Positions 51,338-64,000 of a DNA stretch of 64,000 bases are shown in pieces (within the stretch, counting starts at the first letter, position 1; each line of letters opens with the position of its first letter). Source of the DNA: Apostichopus japonicus (Eukaryota; Echinodermata; Holothuroidea; Aspidochirotida; Stichopodidae); NCBI RefSeq assembly GCF_037975245.1, contig NC_092571.1:27852564-27916563 (forward strand), in the 5' to 3' direction. Made by a program: the position numbers and the translations under genes. Below the pieces are notes generated by a model. It ran no database searches. It saw only the letters and a program-made list of their open reading frames with translations, and was not told where the DNA came from.

Positions 51338-53346
51338 CATCTGAATATGGGGGGGGGGGTGGCAAATCTGAGGGTAAATGGAACACCACCATGAATTGGG
51401 AGCTGCCTACATGGCTCGAGGTATAGGTACAGGATACTGAGATGGGGTGCTCAACTAGCAGTTCGAAATGTATTTCTATACAACGTAAGATTCATAGTGT
51501 CTACCACTAGAATACCACTGTAATGCATTCTGCGAGTGATATGATACCGGAGCCAAAAGACACATATACCAAGTACTGAAACTAGGGACTTTATCAAATC
51601 ACAAACACCAAATTAGTAAATATTAAATTCACATTCAAACAACAGATGAACGTAATCATTTCGTTTCTTTATTTATTTATTTTTTGTTCACTCTTTCTGT
51701 ATATGTACAACAAAGTATACTTTCTTACACGGTATAACATATGGCAGTGACGATTAGTATACCATTCTTACAGCTACTCGAAAAGATTTATTTTTTCTTT
51801 TGCTAGTTTTCGCCTTTTTTTTTTGGTGTGTGTGTTCAGTTTGTCAGGCCATGGAGGTAAAACAGACCTCCATGGTCAGGCTAAGAATCCTTATCATAAC
51901 CAAGTCATTGTTTCATGACGCAGTGAGCAGGATAATAAAATAATTTGGTCCATTAGTGAGCAGCTATACATGGGCGAAATATATGTTTTAAATATACCAC
52001 AGTGCAAGAGCATGCATGAAGGATACAAACTTAGATATAAACGTTGAGTAAAATTATTAGTAAAGTGAAAAGATTAATGAAAATTTTTAATCTAATAGAA
52101 TAACTTTAGGCATAAAACTTCACTTTGTTACGTTATCTTCATTAGTAAGAACTGCTAGCTGACCAAGATGCATTTATATGTTTGAAGACAAAACCCTTTG
52201 AACATTATGAGACTGATCAATCAAAGTGGCTGATCTTCTTAGTCTAACACATGCAAAGACCAATGTAGTGCCTGCTCAACAACTTTTGAGGTTTCATGCA
52301 ATTTATAGTACTAATGTCTTTATAGGCACAAACAATAATTTTGATATCACGTAGATAGTTAAAACGCTCCAGGTGTGTCGATAAATTGCTGAGGTTGATC
52401 AATAGAAGTGGCCGGACTACTTAGCCTAACACACAGAGCAAGGTCTGTCCGTTCCTCAGAAAAAAACACAGAGATCTGTAGAAATACAGAAAACTTTAAC
52501 TGGCTATAAATTTAGTTAAAATGTTTAACAATGCATTACGAATTTGTAGAAGACACCTCATGTTTGAAAATCATCCGTCGGTGCTATGTTGTTTGTATGA
52601 CTTCGTAAACAAAAATTGTTTATGTTCAAACATTTAGAACTTACAAAACAATGGATGAACATTTATAGAAGAGTAAAAATATCGTTAATGGATATCGACA
52701 ACTGTACAGCTTAGCATTTACAAAGGAAATAGCACACAAGACAGAGCTATAAGATTACACATGCTGAGATTTAATTACACACGTCCTACGTTTGACATGT
52801 GAATCATAAAGATAAGAAGACTATATGAACATATAACGCTGTACGTGATAATTCCCCTCAATAAGACACGTGACCTCCGTCAGACCACCCCTACGCCACC
52901 CAATATACAACCCTCCTTGTCCTTACTTGCTCTCCATCTTCCCATTCTATAACTCCTGAAGGGTTTTTTCCCCTTTCTGAAAAAAAACTGCACCGAGAAT
53001 TTGGCTTTGACTTTCGTGAAAAGAAACCTTTGTGTATATGAGCTCTACGTCCCGAACACGTGCCACGTATCAGTCAATTGCTGACCTATGAATCACTTTG
53101 TGTGTACTTGAATGAGACTAGCGCCACTCTAACACACACCGAAACCGGCACCACTGCAACAGCTGCGCTCTCGATATAAGCGATTTTGTGATTAAGTACT
53201 GCATTCGTGTTACTTTCTTCTTTGACAAACATTAAACATCTTTGTTATACCGTGTAAGTCGTTCGGTTTAAGCCACGCCCGATCTCAGTAAGTTTGGCCT
53301 CTTTCGGTGGCTCTTAACATTAAAAAGAAATAACCATGTTATCTTT
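51338..53346. other. Region downstream of foxl2, probable 3' UTR and spacer
   Basis: No coding signal. The part nearest 53347 is presumably foxl2 3' UTR. AT-rich DNA with short T runs. Confidence 0.45.
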
Positions 53347-54462
53347 TTAATCCCAGGTGAGTGTATTTGGCGAAACTCCAGGCGGCATGACCTCTTGTTG
53401 GATTTGACCATACGGCGGTGCACATGGAGAGGGCATAGTCAGGGACTGTTGGTAGCACGGATTACCACTGTATTGTAAACGGGGCATGTGTGGGGTCGAG
53501 GCAGGGACGGGACCAGTCATCATTTGACAAGAAGGGTACAACTGAGGTTGTTGATGAGCTGGAATACCACTGACTCCGACGGGGGCCCAAGAGTTGTTGT
53601 AGGGGGACGGAGTGGCGTAGAAACTCTTAGCTCCAGAAAATGTATACTGATATGGTTGTTCGTGACCGAAGAATGCCTGATCTGTCAGTAGGTAGTGACG
53701 ATGGGGTCGTCTTACTCGTCTGCGACGTCTGTAGTTGCCTTTATCAAACATATCGTCATATGCAGGATCCAGGGTCCAATAATTCCCTTTACGTTCTCCG
53801 CTTCCGTCCCTTGGGATTTTAATGAAGCATTCGTTAAGGCTTAGGTTATGCCGAATGGAATTTTGCCATCCTTTCTTGTTATTCTCGTAGTAGGGGAATT
53901 TATGAATGATGTATTGATAAATCTGGCTTAGCGTCATCCTACGATCTACGGAGTCCTTGATGGCCATCGATATTAATGCAACGTAACTATACGGTGGCTT
54001 TTTAGGCTCTTCTTTGGTAGTCTTATTATTATTGTTAGTATGATTTTTATCTTCCTCTGTCGCAGTATTTTCTTTGGACTCTTGTTGAGGAGGTGAACTT
54101 TCTTCTGGTTTGTCTGAATGAGGAGAAGTTAATGGGTGCGATACGGCGCCCTGCGCTTGTGATACAATCCCGCCTATTGGTGTTACGATGCCCTCCATAT
54201 GAGATACTATGGCCGGTCTTGTAACCGAGTGCTGTGGGACGACGTTGTCCTCATGATACGTAGTAACTTTCTCGTAACTTGGAATAAGATAACGTGTTGT
54301 GAAATGATCTTTCGTTGGCGACATAGCCGTCGCTCTAGGTGATTGATGAGTTTGCGCAGTAGAGACAACAACTGTGTCAAGTTTAGTTCTCACCGTGGCA
54401 TCTTTGTTCTCTGGAGTAGAGAAAGGCTGAAACAACTGAGCTGAAGGTTTGGTAGTATCCAT
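53347..54462 (-). CDS. foxl2: Forkhead transcription factor FoxL2
   Basis: A single coding exon of 371 residues from Met 54462; an open frame continues upstream to 54516. The sequence TATACCTCAG before ATTTTAAAG looks like an acceptor, so those extra residues are probably 5' UTR. The forkhead domain is at about 155-250: [72 protein letters not shown] and [13 protein letters not shown]. The [18 protein letters not shown] and GNYRRRRR stretches separate FoxL2 from FoxL1. The tail retains NNSW and YPSCQM motifs as in vertebrate FOXL2; the polyalanine tract is absent. It is a nuclear DNA-binding regulator, known for ovarian and gonadal roles. The N-terminus is Ser/Thr/Pro-rich and disordered, with a TNNNNK stretch. 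Vertebrate FOXL2 is also intronless in its coding region. Confidence 0.93.
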   Translation of the reverse strand: MDTTKPSAQLFQPFSTPENKDATVRTKLDTVVVSTAQTHQSPRATAMSPTKDHFTTRYLIPSYEKVTTYHEDNVVPQHSVTRPAIVSHMEGIVTPIGGIVSQAQGAVSHPLTSPHSDKPEESSPPQQESKENTATEEDKNHTNNNNKTTKEEPKKPPYSYVALISMAIKDSVDRRMTLSQIYQYIIHKFPYYENNKKGWQNSIRHNLSLNECFIKIPRDGSGERKGNYWTLDPAYDDMFDKGNYRRRRRVRRPHRHYLLTDQAFFGHEQPYQYTFSGAKSFYATPSPYNNSWAPVGVSGIPAHQQPQLYPSCQMMTGPVPASTPHMPRLQYSGNPCYQQSLTMPSPCAPPYGQIQQEVMPPGVSPNTLTWD

Positions 54463-54551
54463 CAGCCTTTCGTTCTTTAAAATCTGAGGTATAAAATGGT
54501 AAAAAACAAAAAACAAAATGAGTTCACCTTTTACAACGGAAACACGTCACG

Positions 54552-54586
54552 AGTCACATGTGACGTATGTAATAGCTGTGACGTCA
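54552..54586. promoter_or_regulatory. CRE and palindrome cluster 5' of foxl2
   Basis: The perfect 12-base palindrome GTCACATGTGAC (54553-54564) and a full CRE, TGACGTCA (54579-54586), lie about 90-125 bases upstream of the foxl2 start, with a further ACGTCAC word at 54544. They could be promoter elements, or lie in a 5' intron if the acceptor at about 54484 is used. Confidence 0.35.
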
Positions 54587-57500
54587 TTCATCGGATATTT
54601 GTTGCTGTTTTGTTTTGTTTGTTTGTTTTGTTTTTGGTGGAGAAAAAACTTAGGAACACCAGTGGCTAAGTAGTGACTTAGTGGATCATCGATAAATACT
54701 ATGTAAGTGACATGGTTGATGATTTCGTTTCACCCGAATGACCCCCGAATGACACCTGCGTTTAGTCTGCACCTTGTTTAAGCCACAACTGACCACCTAT
54801 ACTTACTAAATGATCATAGAAACTTAAATGTGACATGTTTGTAAATCGCCATATTTTACACAAGGTATGGAATAAATTAAATTGATTTGGTATACCCGTG
54901 TGCTGTTACTTGTCAGGGTATAACGATAGCGACATATATGTGTTAGGATGAAGAGTGGACGTTATATTATGCGTTTATCATTATATATTATAAAAGAAGG
55001 CTGAAGTTATTGTGTGAAAATTAACTCATAACTGAGTACATTTGCTGAGACTTGACCGGTATACACTGGAGTTTTAGACATATTTATCCATCAATTATAA
55101 GCTTTTATTAATTTTTTTTGTAATAATAACTCTTTAACGTGGTTTTCAATTACTCTCCTATTAATTAATATAATATTACAAGAAAATCTACCATAACTTT
55201 AGTGAATTAAGAAGTATAACTTTGTCGAAAATTAAAACAGCCATATTTATAAGCGTTTGCACAATATTTGCACAAGACGACTAACGTCTCCAATCGGGGA
55301 CGTTGGAGCCTGTGGAGAACGCCCACCGCCCCCCTCCCACTTCCCGCCGAATTTTGTCACAAAGGGCCCTCTTGAGAAATTAGACGTGCCCTTTTGGTAA
55401 TAAAAAATAATAATAACGCCTTTCCGGATTTGTTATTAAAAGGTACCCTTTTAATTTCACAAACATACCCTTTTGGGAAATATTCAACAATTGTCAGAAA
55501 GCAAAGCCTTGTAGTTATCGAACTTAAGGAAATAACAAGTTATTAAAGTGCTCGAGTGCTCGTTTGTTGTAAATATTCAAAATACGATAGCTGTTTAGTG
55601 CGGAAGCCAGCGGGGATACATATTGCTTCAGTATAGAAGTAAATTTGTGGTTTGCGCCCTTAAAGTAACATATCCATTGTCCCAAGAAGTTCGTTCCCTT
55701 CCCACTCCCCACACCCCTCCCCACACTTCAGTCACACCGTATTCGCTGTCTCCAATCAGTTATAGACAAAATAATTCTTTTTTATTTTGGAGGTGTCAGG
55801 GACCGGCGGAATTAATATCTTTTTATGTGAAACAGGTTTTCATGAGGGGTTTTTCTGGTTAATGTATACTTTGCTTTCAGTTAAATAAGTAACATTTATG
55901 TTGTCACTAATGATTACAACATATTTTTCAATAACTAAGTAATATGTACTCTACAATCATTTAAATATAAGCAATTGTTTTTGTGAATTTTCCTCTCTGA
56001 TAATAAGAACCGAGAAATATAGAAATTTTAGATAAAAGATCAAAATGAAAAAAAAAGAAAAAAAAAAACTGTTTAACGGGTTAAACAGTGGTTCATGAAT
56101 ACGATTTTTTTCGTTTGCAAGTCCTATTTAAATATTTCTTATCGAGTTAGTGAAGTAAGATGTCATAAGGAAACATGTAAACATAAATAAAATACAATAT
56201 TCTGTTATTCGTACAAAAATGAGGACTTCTTGGGGGTTTTCTTTCTGCCAAAATTTTAACCGAGGACAAAAGATGAGTGATAAAAGTCAGTTATAAGCAA
56301 GGTAAAAATGATTTAGGTTATTTATGATTATTTTTGTTCATTCAATGTTACCTTTATTCTAACATACATATCGTAATGCGAGGTTTCAGTGATTAAACAG
56401 TTTAATAACCCAGAAAGAATATAAAAATATCTAAGATAGAGTTTTTAAACTTTGATCTTTTCCCTTCATTTTGAAATAAAGGTACACGCAGTCTGCACTT
56501 GTCGCCGAGAGGTCCGGTTGAACCATTTGGCGCGTGTTCGACTTCTACCCTTATTTGATAACTTTTTTACCAAAACAAAAATGATGTGTTATAAATATCT
56601 GGACTAACCAAACCATACACGATAATGTAAAATCCAATTTATGATTTAAAGTCTACATAAAAGTGACATTATCTGAAGATTTTGAGTCTATGTTTGGTAA
56701 CTATTGCTTAAGTGTTTTTTTTTCATTATATATTTTGCTTCATTCCATTTCAGTTCTCTTCTCTTCTAAGTTTTGGTTTGTGCGTTCATTAAGGGGGTTG
56801 GTGGATGGGGGGGGGGGGGGTTGCTTGTCAAAAATATGCTTGATTTGTCGGTCCTCTTCCATATTGTAGTTTTTTTGGAGTGGATATTTTAAATATCGGT
56901 CGCTACATTTTTTTGTATCGGTTATCGATAATTTTGCTTTTCCTTCTATTTTGTGAATTTGCTATTATATATTTAGAAATAATATTTTAGTGTTTTCAAT
57001 TCATTTTTCAGTTCAGTTCAGTGGTTGTAACTTGTATTATTGGTGGAACAATTAAGGAAATAAGAACATAAAGGCAGTGTTTATATCGAATTTGAATCTG
57101 GGTATAGACGCCGCGATCGGAAAAGGAAATATCTTTTAAATCACACATTTTTTTCATTCGCTTGTTCATTTTGTTTATCATGTTTATTATAAAGTTTTAG
57201 CTTTTTAAAAAACTCTTTTTGCTTTTAAAGCGTCTTAACTAACAAAAGGTAATTAAATGTTTTGTGTTATTCTTTTGAATAGACCTAAAACATAATTATA
57301 CTACCTTTCAAGCTGTTTTGCATGTGCCATTTAATATTTTCAGCTAAATATAAACATAAGAATGTGAGTTGTGTGTACCTAAGTAGCAACTTGTATATCG
57401 ACTATTGAGACTGTAAACTCAACAAGATTTTATTAGTCTATATAACTTTCATTCTGTTTGGCAATTTCCACCGAGGCACCTCACCAGGATGGCTGCATAC

Positions 57501-57590
57501 TGTGGCGTCCTTGTTCACTACTTACATCACATCATAAATATAAAGGAAATATGTCCTACCTTTAACATATCAATTAATTGTGTATTCAAG

Positions 57591-57684
57591 AATAATAATA
57601 ATAATAATAATAATAACAATAATAATAATAACAATAACAATAATAATAATAACAATAATCCTCATAATAATAATAATAATAAAT
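57591..57684. repeat. AAT/AAC microsatellite
   Basis: About 94 bases of AAT triplets with scattered AAC. It accounts for an asparagine-rich open frame in this place. Confidence 0.95.
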
Positions 57685-57924
57685 GATCGTTTCAAGTCAT
57701 ATATTTATTCATTCGATATGTCTTTATTTTCGCGTTGTTTTTAGTATTTTTTAATACCCGTTTTTTATTATTTTTATTAAGCGTCTAAAACCTTAGACTA
57801 CTCAAAGAGTTCGTGCGCTTTTGTAAGTATAGGCTATAACACAATGGTATATTAGCTTAAAATTTTAAAAATAAACATGTTTTTTGTTTTCTCAATTTCT
57901 GGTAAATATAAATTGGATAACATT

Positions 57925-59050
57925 GGTATATGTTATCAAATCAACACCTACTTCTAACGACTATTGTTTTTTTCTGGTGGAACAATATTTTTCTCTTTAT
58001 TTTGTTGTTCAAATGTAATTACTATTGCTTTTTGATTAATTTGTTCCCAAACCAACAGAGCAAATATTATAAATCAAACCATTAATGATATATTTATGAA
58101 GAAATTTACATTTGCTTCTGTCACTATTTACGCCAGATCGACGTTCACTTCACGTTCAACGAAACGCGAAAAGCTGTTTGAAACTATTTACATGTTAAAT
58201 AGATTTGATAAATCCTTTCTTTAAACATAATTTTATAATTTTATAAATTAATTTTTTTAATTTTTCACAAGGGTATATGTTATCAAATCAGCACCTACTT
58301 CTAACGACTATTGTATTTTCTTGTTGAGCAATATTTTTCTCTTTATTTTGTAGTTCAAATGTAATTACTATTGTTTTTTTTTTATTAATTTGTTCCCAAA
58401 CCTGCAGAGCAAATATTTTAAATCAAACCATTAATGATATATTTATGAAGATATTTACATTTGCTTCTGTCAATATTTACGCCGGATCGTCGTTCACTTC
58501 ATGTGTGTTTTAACAATCTTAAACTGTTTCTATAAACGGTGCCCAGATGTTTAGATTTTCTGTTACTGGGAATATCTGCATGAATCACCAGAAATTACCA
58601 CATTATTGGTGGAATTTGGAAACAGTTTTTGTCAATGGAAATTATTCTTGAAATTAATTAAGTTAAGTCAGCATTAATTGAATTACCTGTTTATAGTTTT
58701 AATGCTTTTTAGCCGAAGTCGGTTCTAAGAAAAAAAGAAACTTTAATGTAATTTCTTGAAGAGTTAATTTTACTATTAAAAGTGTCCGAGCGACAAAATG
58801 TTCATCATTAAATCGTGTTTTTTTAATTACCTACTCTTGAACCTTCATTTGGTTGAACTCCATAGGAGAGTGTATTATTTTGATTAATGCAGTATTATCG
58901 TCAGTAATATGCAGCCCTGTTTTTTTTTTTTTTGGTGGGGTGATACCAACGAAACGCGAAAAGCTGTTCTGAAACTATTTACATGTTAAATAGATTTAAT
59001 AAATCCTTTCTTTAAACATAATTTTATATATATATTTTTTAATTTTTACA
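57925..59050. repeat. Tandem duplicated block, second copy interrupted
   Basis: Copy 1 is 57925-58271. Copy 2 starts at 58272 with GGTATATGTTATCAAATCA and follows copy 1 closely to CACTTCA at 58501. It then resumes at 58947 (CAACGAAACGCGAAAAGCTG) and runs to about 59050. The unit is about 347 bases, and 58502-58946 (445 bases) is extra in copy 2. Confidence 0.85.
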
Positions 59051-62000
59051 AAGCAATATTCCAAATTTACCCATATTTATTATTCGAGAGTTTAACACTG
59101 GATATAATTTTCCTTTGTTCAACGAGTAATAACAATGTTTACATTTTATATACGTAATATGTTTGCTTAGAAATGACAACATTGTTTTTGTTAGACAATA
59201 TTTTATTTACACATTGTTTGTAATGTGTAGTGACAAATGCTCACGTATAAAATACTTTTTTCCCCTTTTTTTAAGTCAATACTTTTTGTTTAATATAATG
59301 TAAAATATGTGAAATTTTGCTTGCATATGTATGTGACGTCTCAAAGATATATGTTTTTTTTTTAAATCAATGAACAAACAATAAACTTAATGCTTATGTA
59401 GAAATATATGTACACATTTAAAATACACGTTATATTTCATAAATCAATATTTTGCTCCATATTATAACAATCAATATCGTAGATATTTTTTATTAAATCA
59501 CATTCCCCCCGCCCTTCTTCTCTGTTTTCCATCTATTTTGTTGTAAAAATATAACAAAAATTGAAACAAATCAAGTCAAAAGGAACCAATTGAACCAATT
59601 AAAGAAAACGCCGAAAATTGTTTTGAAGGCATTTAACGTTTCAATCAATGCGTTCAACGATAATTGGACCGGTAGAAGGTAATTGTGGGTGAAAGGAAAA
59701 AAACTGAAAGCCTACGTTAGCCTACATTAGAAAATAACAACAACGACAAACAAAGAAAACTATTCTCTTAAATATAGGTTTGAATACAACAATATAAATT
59801 TATCATGTTTTTAATAATTCTTCCAGTTGAAATATTGCATTGTAAATTATGTAAAATTAAAACCAGGAGACGAAAAAACAACCTAAATGTTCCGTTAATC
59901 CCGTGAAAACTCGTAATAAACCTGCAATTTCATTACAGGATAAAACATGAAAGTGTGTTTTTTTTTAGCATTTTAGGAATATAAAGAGAGTAATCGGCGA
60001 GTCCTTTTTTAAATTTTCGTTAATAAAGGCACGTCAAAATGACTCTGTCGCTTTCAAAAAAAAAAACATTACAGCCTGCAGTCATAAAAAACGAACAACA
60101 TAACCATCTCATTTAATAATTTAGAATTACTATAACTGAACTATGGTATATTGGTAGCAGTAACTAGCGATTCATTTCCAAATTTTCTTCGGTGAAAATA
60201 TGGCCATATAACTCTATTATAAATTGTAGTCTGCCATAGTATTAAAACAACTGAACATAATAACACTATTTTTTTATCATGACATTGTATATGTCACCAT
60301 AAAAAGTGACCACGTTTCAATAAATTGTTATAACTCACCTATATGATACTAAAAGGAGTGGTAAAAGAAGACCTCAGTCTGACGTCGGTGAGCTTTATGA
60401 TGACAATAATTGTAACTTTCAGACGATTCCCGATTTTGTTATCCGAAAAAAAAGGAGTTTAGTAAAATAAAACAAATTCGGATTTTCAATATCAGTCTGT
60501 CTTCATATATCACTCATCGAATCAAGTTTATATCAAACGTCTTATCTCTAAACGACTCTTTCGATCTGAAATGTGTTTGACATAGACTTGACCTTGTGGT
60601 TGCGTTCCTATTAGTCTTTATGCCAGCCGTTTCATTTTATTTCATTCAATATCGCAATACTTTCACAGTCCGAGATATGTTGATGTTTCGACAACATTTG
60701 ATCTTGATTCATTTTATTGGAGTGCACAGTCATGTGACATTTTTATTTTGTCTAGTGTGTTGGAAACCAGAACTTCTCTCGAAGAAATGGATTTGATGAT
60801 AAAAGCTAATACTGGTCACGTTATTGCCCGACGAATACGAGATTTTTGTGTTGTATGCGGAACGTGTGTGGTGGGTCTAAGTGGTTGCTAACTGGGTGGG
60901 AGACAGGATGCAGAATTTGTGTATATGACGTAATCACTGACGTCGTACTTTATAAAGATATTTACATAAGAAATGAACAGCATAATATTGTCATAAATTC
61001 AATCACAATTTAAATTGCACAATATCTACGTATAGAGGTTTATTCATTATTGCCCACAAATATGCTAGATAATCAAACTATGACCTCAAAGTCATTCTCT
61101 GTTTCCCTCAGGAGACATTTAATTGTCTATCTGGACATTCCGCGATATCTGTGAATATTTACAAGAGTCACGTCATGCCAGAAAAAAACCTTTGAAAACT
61201 TCTAGCCTTAATTACAAAAGGCTAAAATTGAGGGCCAATATACCGATGACCCTTAAATAGAAGAAACAGAATTCCACATAAATGCTAATATCGTTGAATA
61301 TCATATCACCTAACATGGTTTGTAAAAAGCAAGTACAATTACTAAACAAGCTAAACAGTTTTTTATAATATGTATATCAATATACAAACAATGTATCTAG
61401 ATAGTGATTGCAATATATGACTTACGAATATAGCTATATATCCACAGATGAAGTTCTTCCTATTACCACAATATACAGCTGCGGAGATATGTCTATTGCA
61501 GGGTGCCATAGTTTGATGGTAACTTCAAAAAGATTGTATTGTATGATTCTACGATGAGCAGAATGTGGTAACATAGTAAACATGCCTGATAATATTCTGC
61601 TTGTATTATACAACATAGCAAGTAATTGATAAATCTAACCTAGAATTAACCTTTAATTATTATTCTAAATCGCATAAAAGTAACAAAAAATGTACCTTTC
61701 CATAATATGACACTGCCAATTCTTTTCGACAAATTGATATTCTGTTCCATTCTTTACTGAACGTTTTTTATGCCCAACAATATCATGATTATTTATTATT
61801 TACTTATTTTTGTTTTTTTCACCACTTGACAAGAGAAACTCATTGTCTTCACAGATGAGCAAACGTTCAAATCAACAATTTTCTTTCAACTTACAAAGGA
61901 CCACACAAGGTGAAGTTTCTTGGGTTCACATAATCCCTTAACAACCGTGACGAATGTTCCGCCCCACACATGTACTTTAAGACAATTCACAGAATATTTG

Positions 62001-62279
62001 CTTCTTTAAAAACATGCTATACGACCGCTGACATTAGTGCAAGGTCACGCACGTAACAAACGTGGGTATAACACATATACTACAGTCACACAGGAAAGAA
62101 CGGCCTTCCTCCTTGGCAATTTTGTTGCAAAATGAAGGGTAATGCTTGGTTGCAAAATTATGCAATATTGTGCAACTTTGGAAGCAATGTTGAAGCTGTT
62201 GACCATATAAGTCAGTAAGTTGTCATGTAAAATGAAAGCTCCTGCATCAGCCGTGCCTTGCACGCATTCCTGACCATTG

Positions 62280-62397
<118 letters not shown>

Positions 62398-64000
62398 GCC
62401 TCCTCCCGCACAATTTGACGTTTAACTATTGATTTGTTTTTTCTGGTCAAGGACCTCCAGATGGGATTCGGCATCATTGTTCCAGGAGTATCAAAGATTA
62501 GGAAAATACAAAAGATGAATACATATAATTATCAACGTATAAAAGGTTAAGAATTGGTTAAAATGTTTAAATTATACTAAACGAAATTAGTCGAAAATGA
62601 AAGGTTTCATAGCTTCTGCTTGGATAAAGATTGCAGCAAGGTAAATAAAAGAACTTCCTTCATGATTGCATTCAATATTTTGGAAAGATATGGAGGGTTT
62701 CGTAAATGAGTATTTGGTTTTAACTAAAAGACCGTTTAGCACAGGGAGCAGTGTATATTTCATCATTGTTAATGTTGACATCAAGATGTTCTCGGCTTTA
62801 GCAGAAGTATTTACGAATTTAAGTAGTGATAAAAACATATATATATATATAGGCCTATGAAGTATATTGTAAAAATATCCAAGAAATTTCAGTAATATAT
62901 GTCCTAAATATAATCTTATACCATGAAGTAATGTGGAGGTAAAATGTGCGTTAAAATAACAGAATTAAAAACTCTCTTAGCTTCCTAATTTAAGAATGAC
63001 ACAATGGAAGCTTAGCTTGACACAATGTATTAAACTTTTTTCTTAATATTTGACACAATACACAAAATATTACATTAAATCACCTGCTTTGGATAGAAAA
63101 AACAACGTGCATTATTTTACATAGAGGGATGGGGGGGGGGGGGGCTGGGAATGAACGTAAGCTGTGGTACATAATGGCAAATAACATACCCACGATTCCT
63201 TAGCAAATTTCCGTCGACATTTCTCACCAAATCTTTTGCACAATTTCCAATGGTCAATCATTTCTGATTGACAATTTCCTAAATGTCAATGAAACGCTTC
63301 TTGTTTCAAAATATTTTCAGCATTACGGGAAGACGAAGTGGCAACAATTCGTAACATGATAACATTTTTCTCAAAACAACTTCCATTTTTTTTTAACTAG
63401 TAAGCGTAATTCTGACTTCATCCTTGTGAGTTCAAGCACTTTAAATCGGACTTTTTTTTCTAATTTTCTTCAGTTTTTGCCCCCCCTCATATTTCGTCCA
63501 ATTTGTTTGTTACAGATCCGATAACAACTATGACTCTCATAGCCCTTTCAAGCCTTTCAAGTGGTGCCGTGTTATCATTCTTCAGTGAATATTTCGACAA
63601 TATTTATCTCTTATTTTCTCCTCTTTTTTTTTTTGGTCTTCTAAACGTTTTGGATTACGTCAATCAATTGTGCACAAATGTGGATCATATACCAAGCATT
63701 AATGTTTGCAATACCGCGTGATGGCACGTGACCCGGCCTACTTGAACGCGAAGAAAAATATACATTAAATTAAAGGTCATGGGAATTTGTATCGCACCTA
63801 TTAGAAGGACAGGTAAAAGAATTACTTTGTTTATGTAGCCTATACCCTTTCAACCTTTTCCCCTTGACAAAAATCAGAAGATCGAATGCCATGGCTTTTT
63901 CATGAATGGGTGAGTTGGGTCAAAAGGCAGGTGGGACCTATTTTGTTAGACAAAATTTTTCAACATGTTGGAGAACAGGGCAAATGTTTGGGGCCTACCC

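Noticed and set aside
57489..57686. Asparagine-rich 65-codon frame
   Set aside because: Produced by the AAT microsatellite.

Overview
This is an AT-rich, intron-rich animal nuclear sequence with many transposon remnants. GT-AG introns, a FoxL2 transcription factor and 6-phosphogluconate dehydrogenase (PGD) split over 15 exons identify a metazoan. The very close match to vertebrate PGD and the repeat style suggest a marine invertebrate deuterostome. A holothurian or other echinoderm is my best guess, but that is inference and not shown by any single marker.

Layout. (1) 279-3779, minus: a JmjC (cupin_8) Fe(II)/2-oxoglutarate oxygenase-like gene with a signal peptide and an EF-hand loop, running off the left edge. 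(2) 3780-7604: a head-to-head intergenic spacer with two MITE-like insertions. (3) 7605-14752, plus: a paralogous JmjC gene of 8 exons, whose 557-residue product begins with a signal peptide and ends in the ER-retention tetrapeptide HDEL. (4) 14753-17514: a tail-to-tail spacer. (5) 17515-47231, minus: complete PGD, 15 coding exons and 481 residues, with introns holding a 3.8 kb hAT transposon with nested insertions, a Penelope-type hammerhead relic, several minisatellites, TTAA-flanked MITEs and a decayed extra copy of one PGD exon. (6) 47232-53346: intergenic, with a retroposon headed by the U2 snRNA 5' end, a strong hairpin, a hAT-like MITE and a SET-domain fragment. (7) 53347-54462, minus: foxl2, single coding exon. 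(8) 54517-64000: very AT-rich upstream DNA of foxl2 with no convincing gene, a locally duplicated block and microsatellites.

The genes do not form one pathway. PGD is cytosolic pentose-phosphate metabolism, FoxL2 is a nuclear regulator, and the two JmjC proteins are predicted to enter the secretory pathway. The most novel coding signal is the divergent pair of secretory JmjC proteins: both keep the H-x-D...H metal triad, and one carries HDEL, which implies an ER-luminal oxygenase. All exon boundaries were worked out by eye from splice consensus, phase continuity and family similarity; no search was run.
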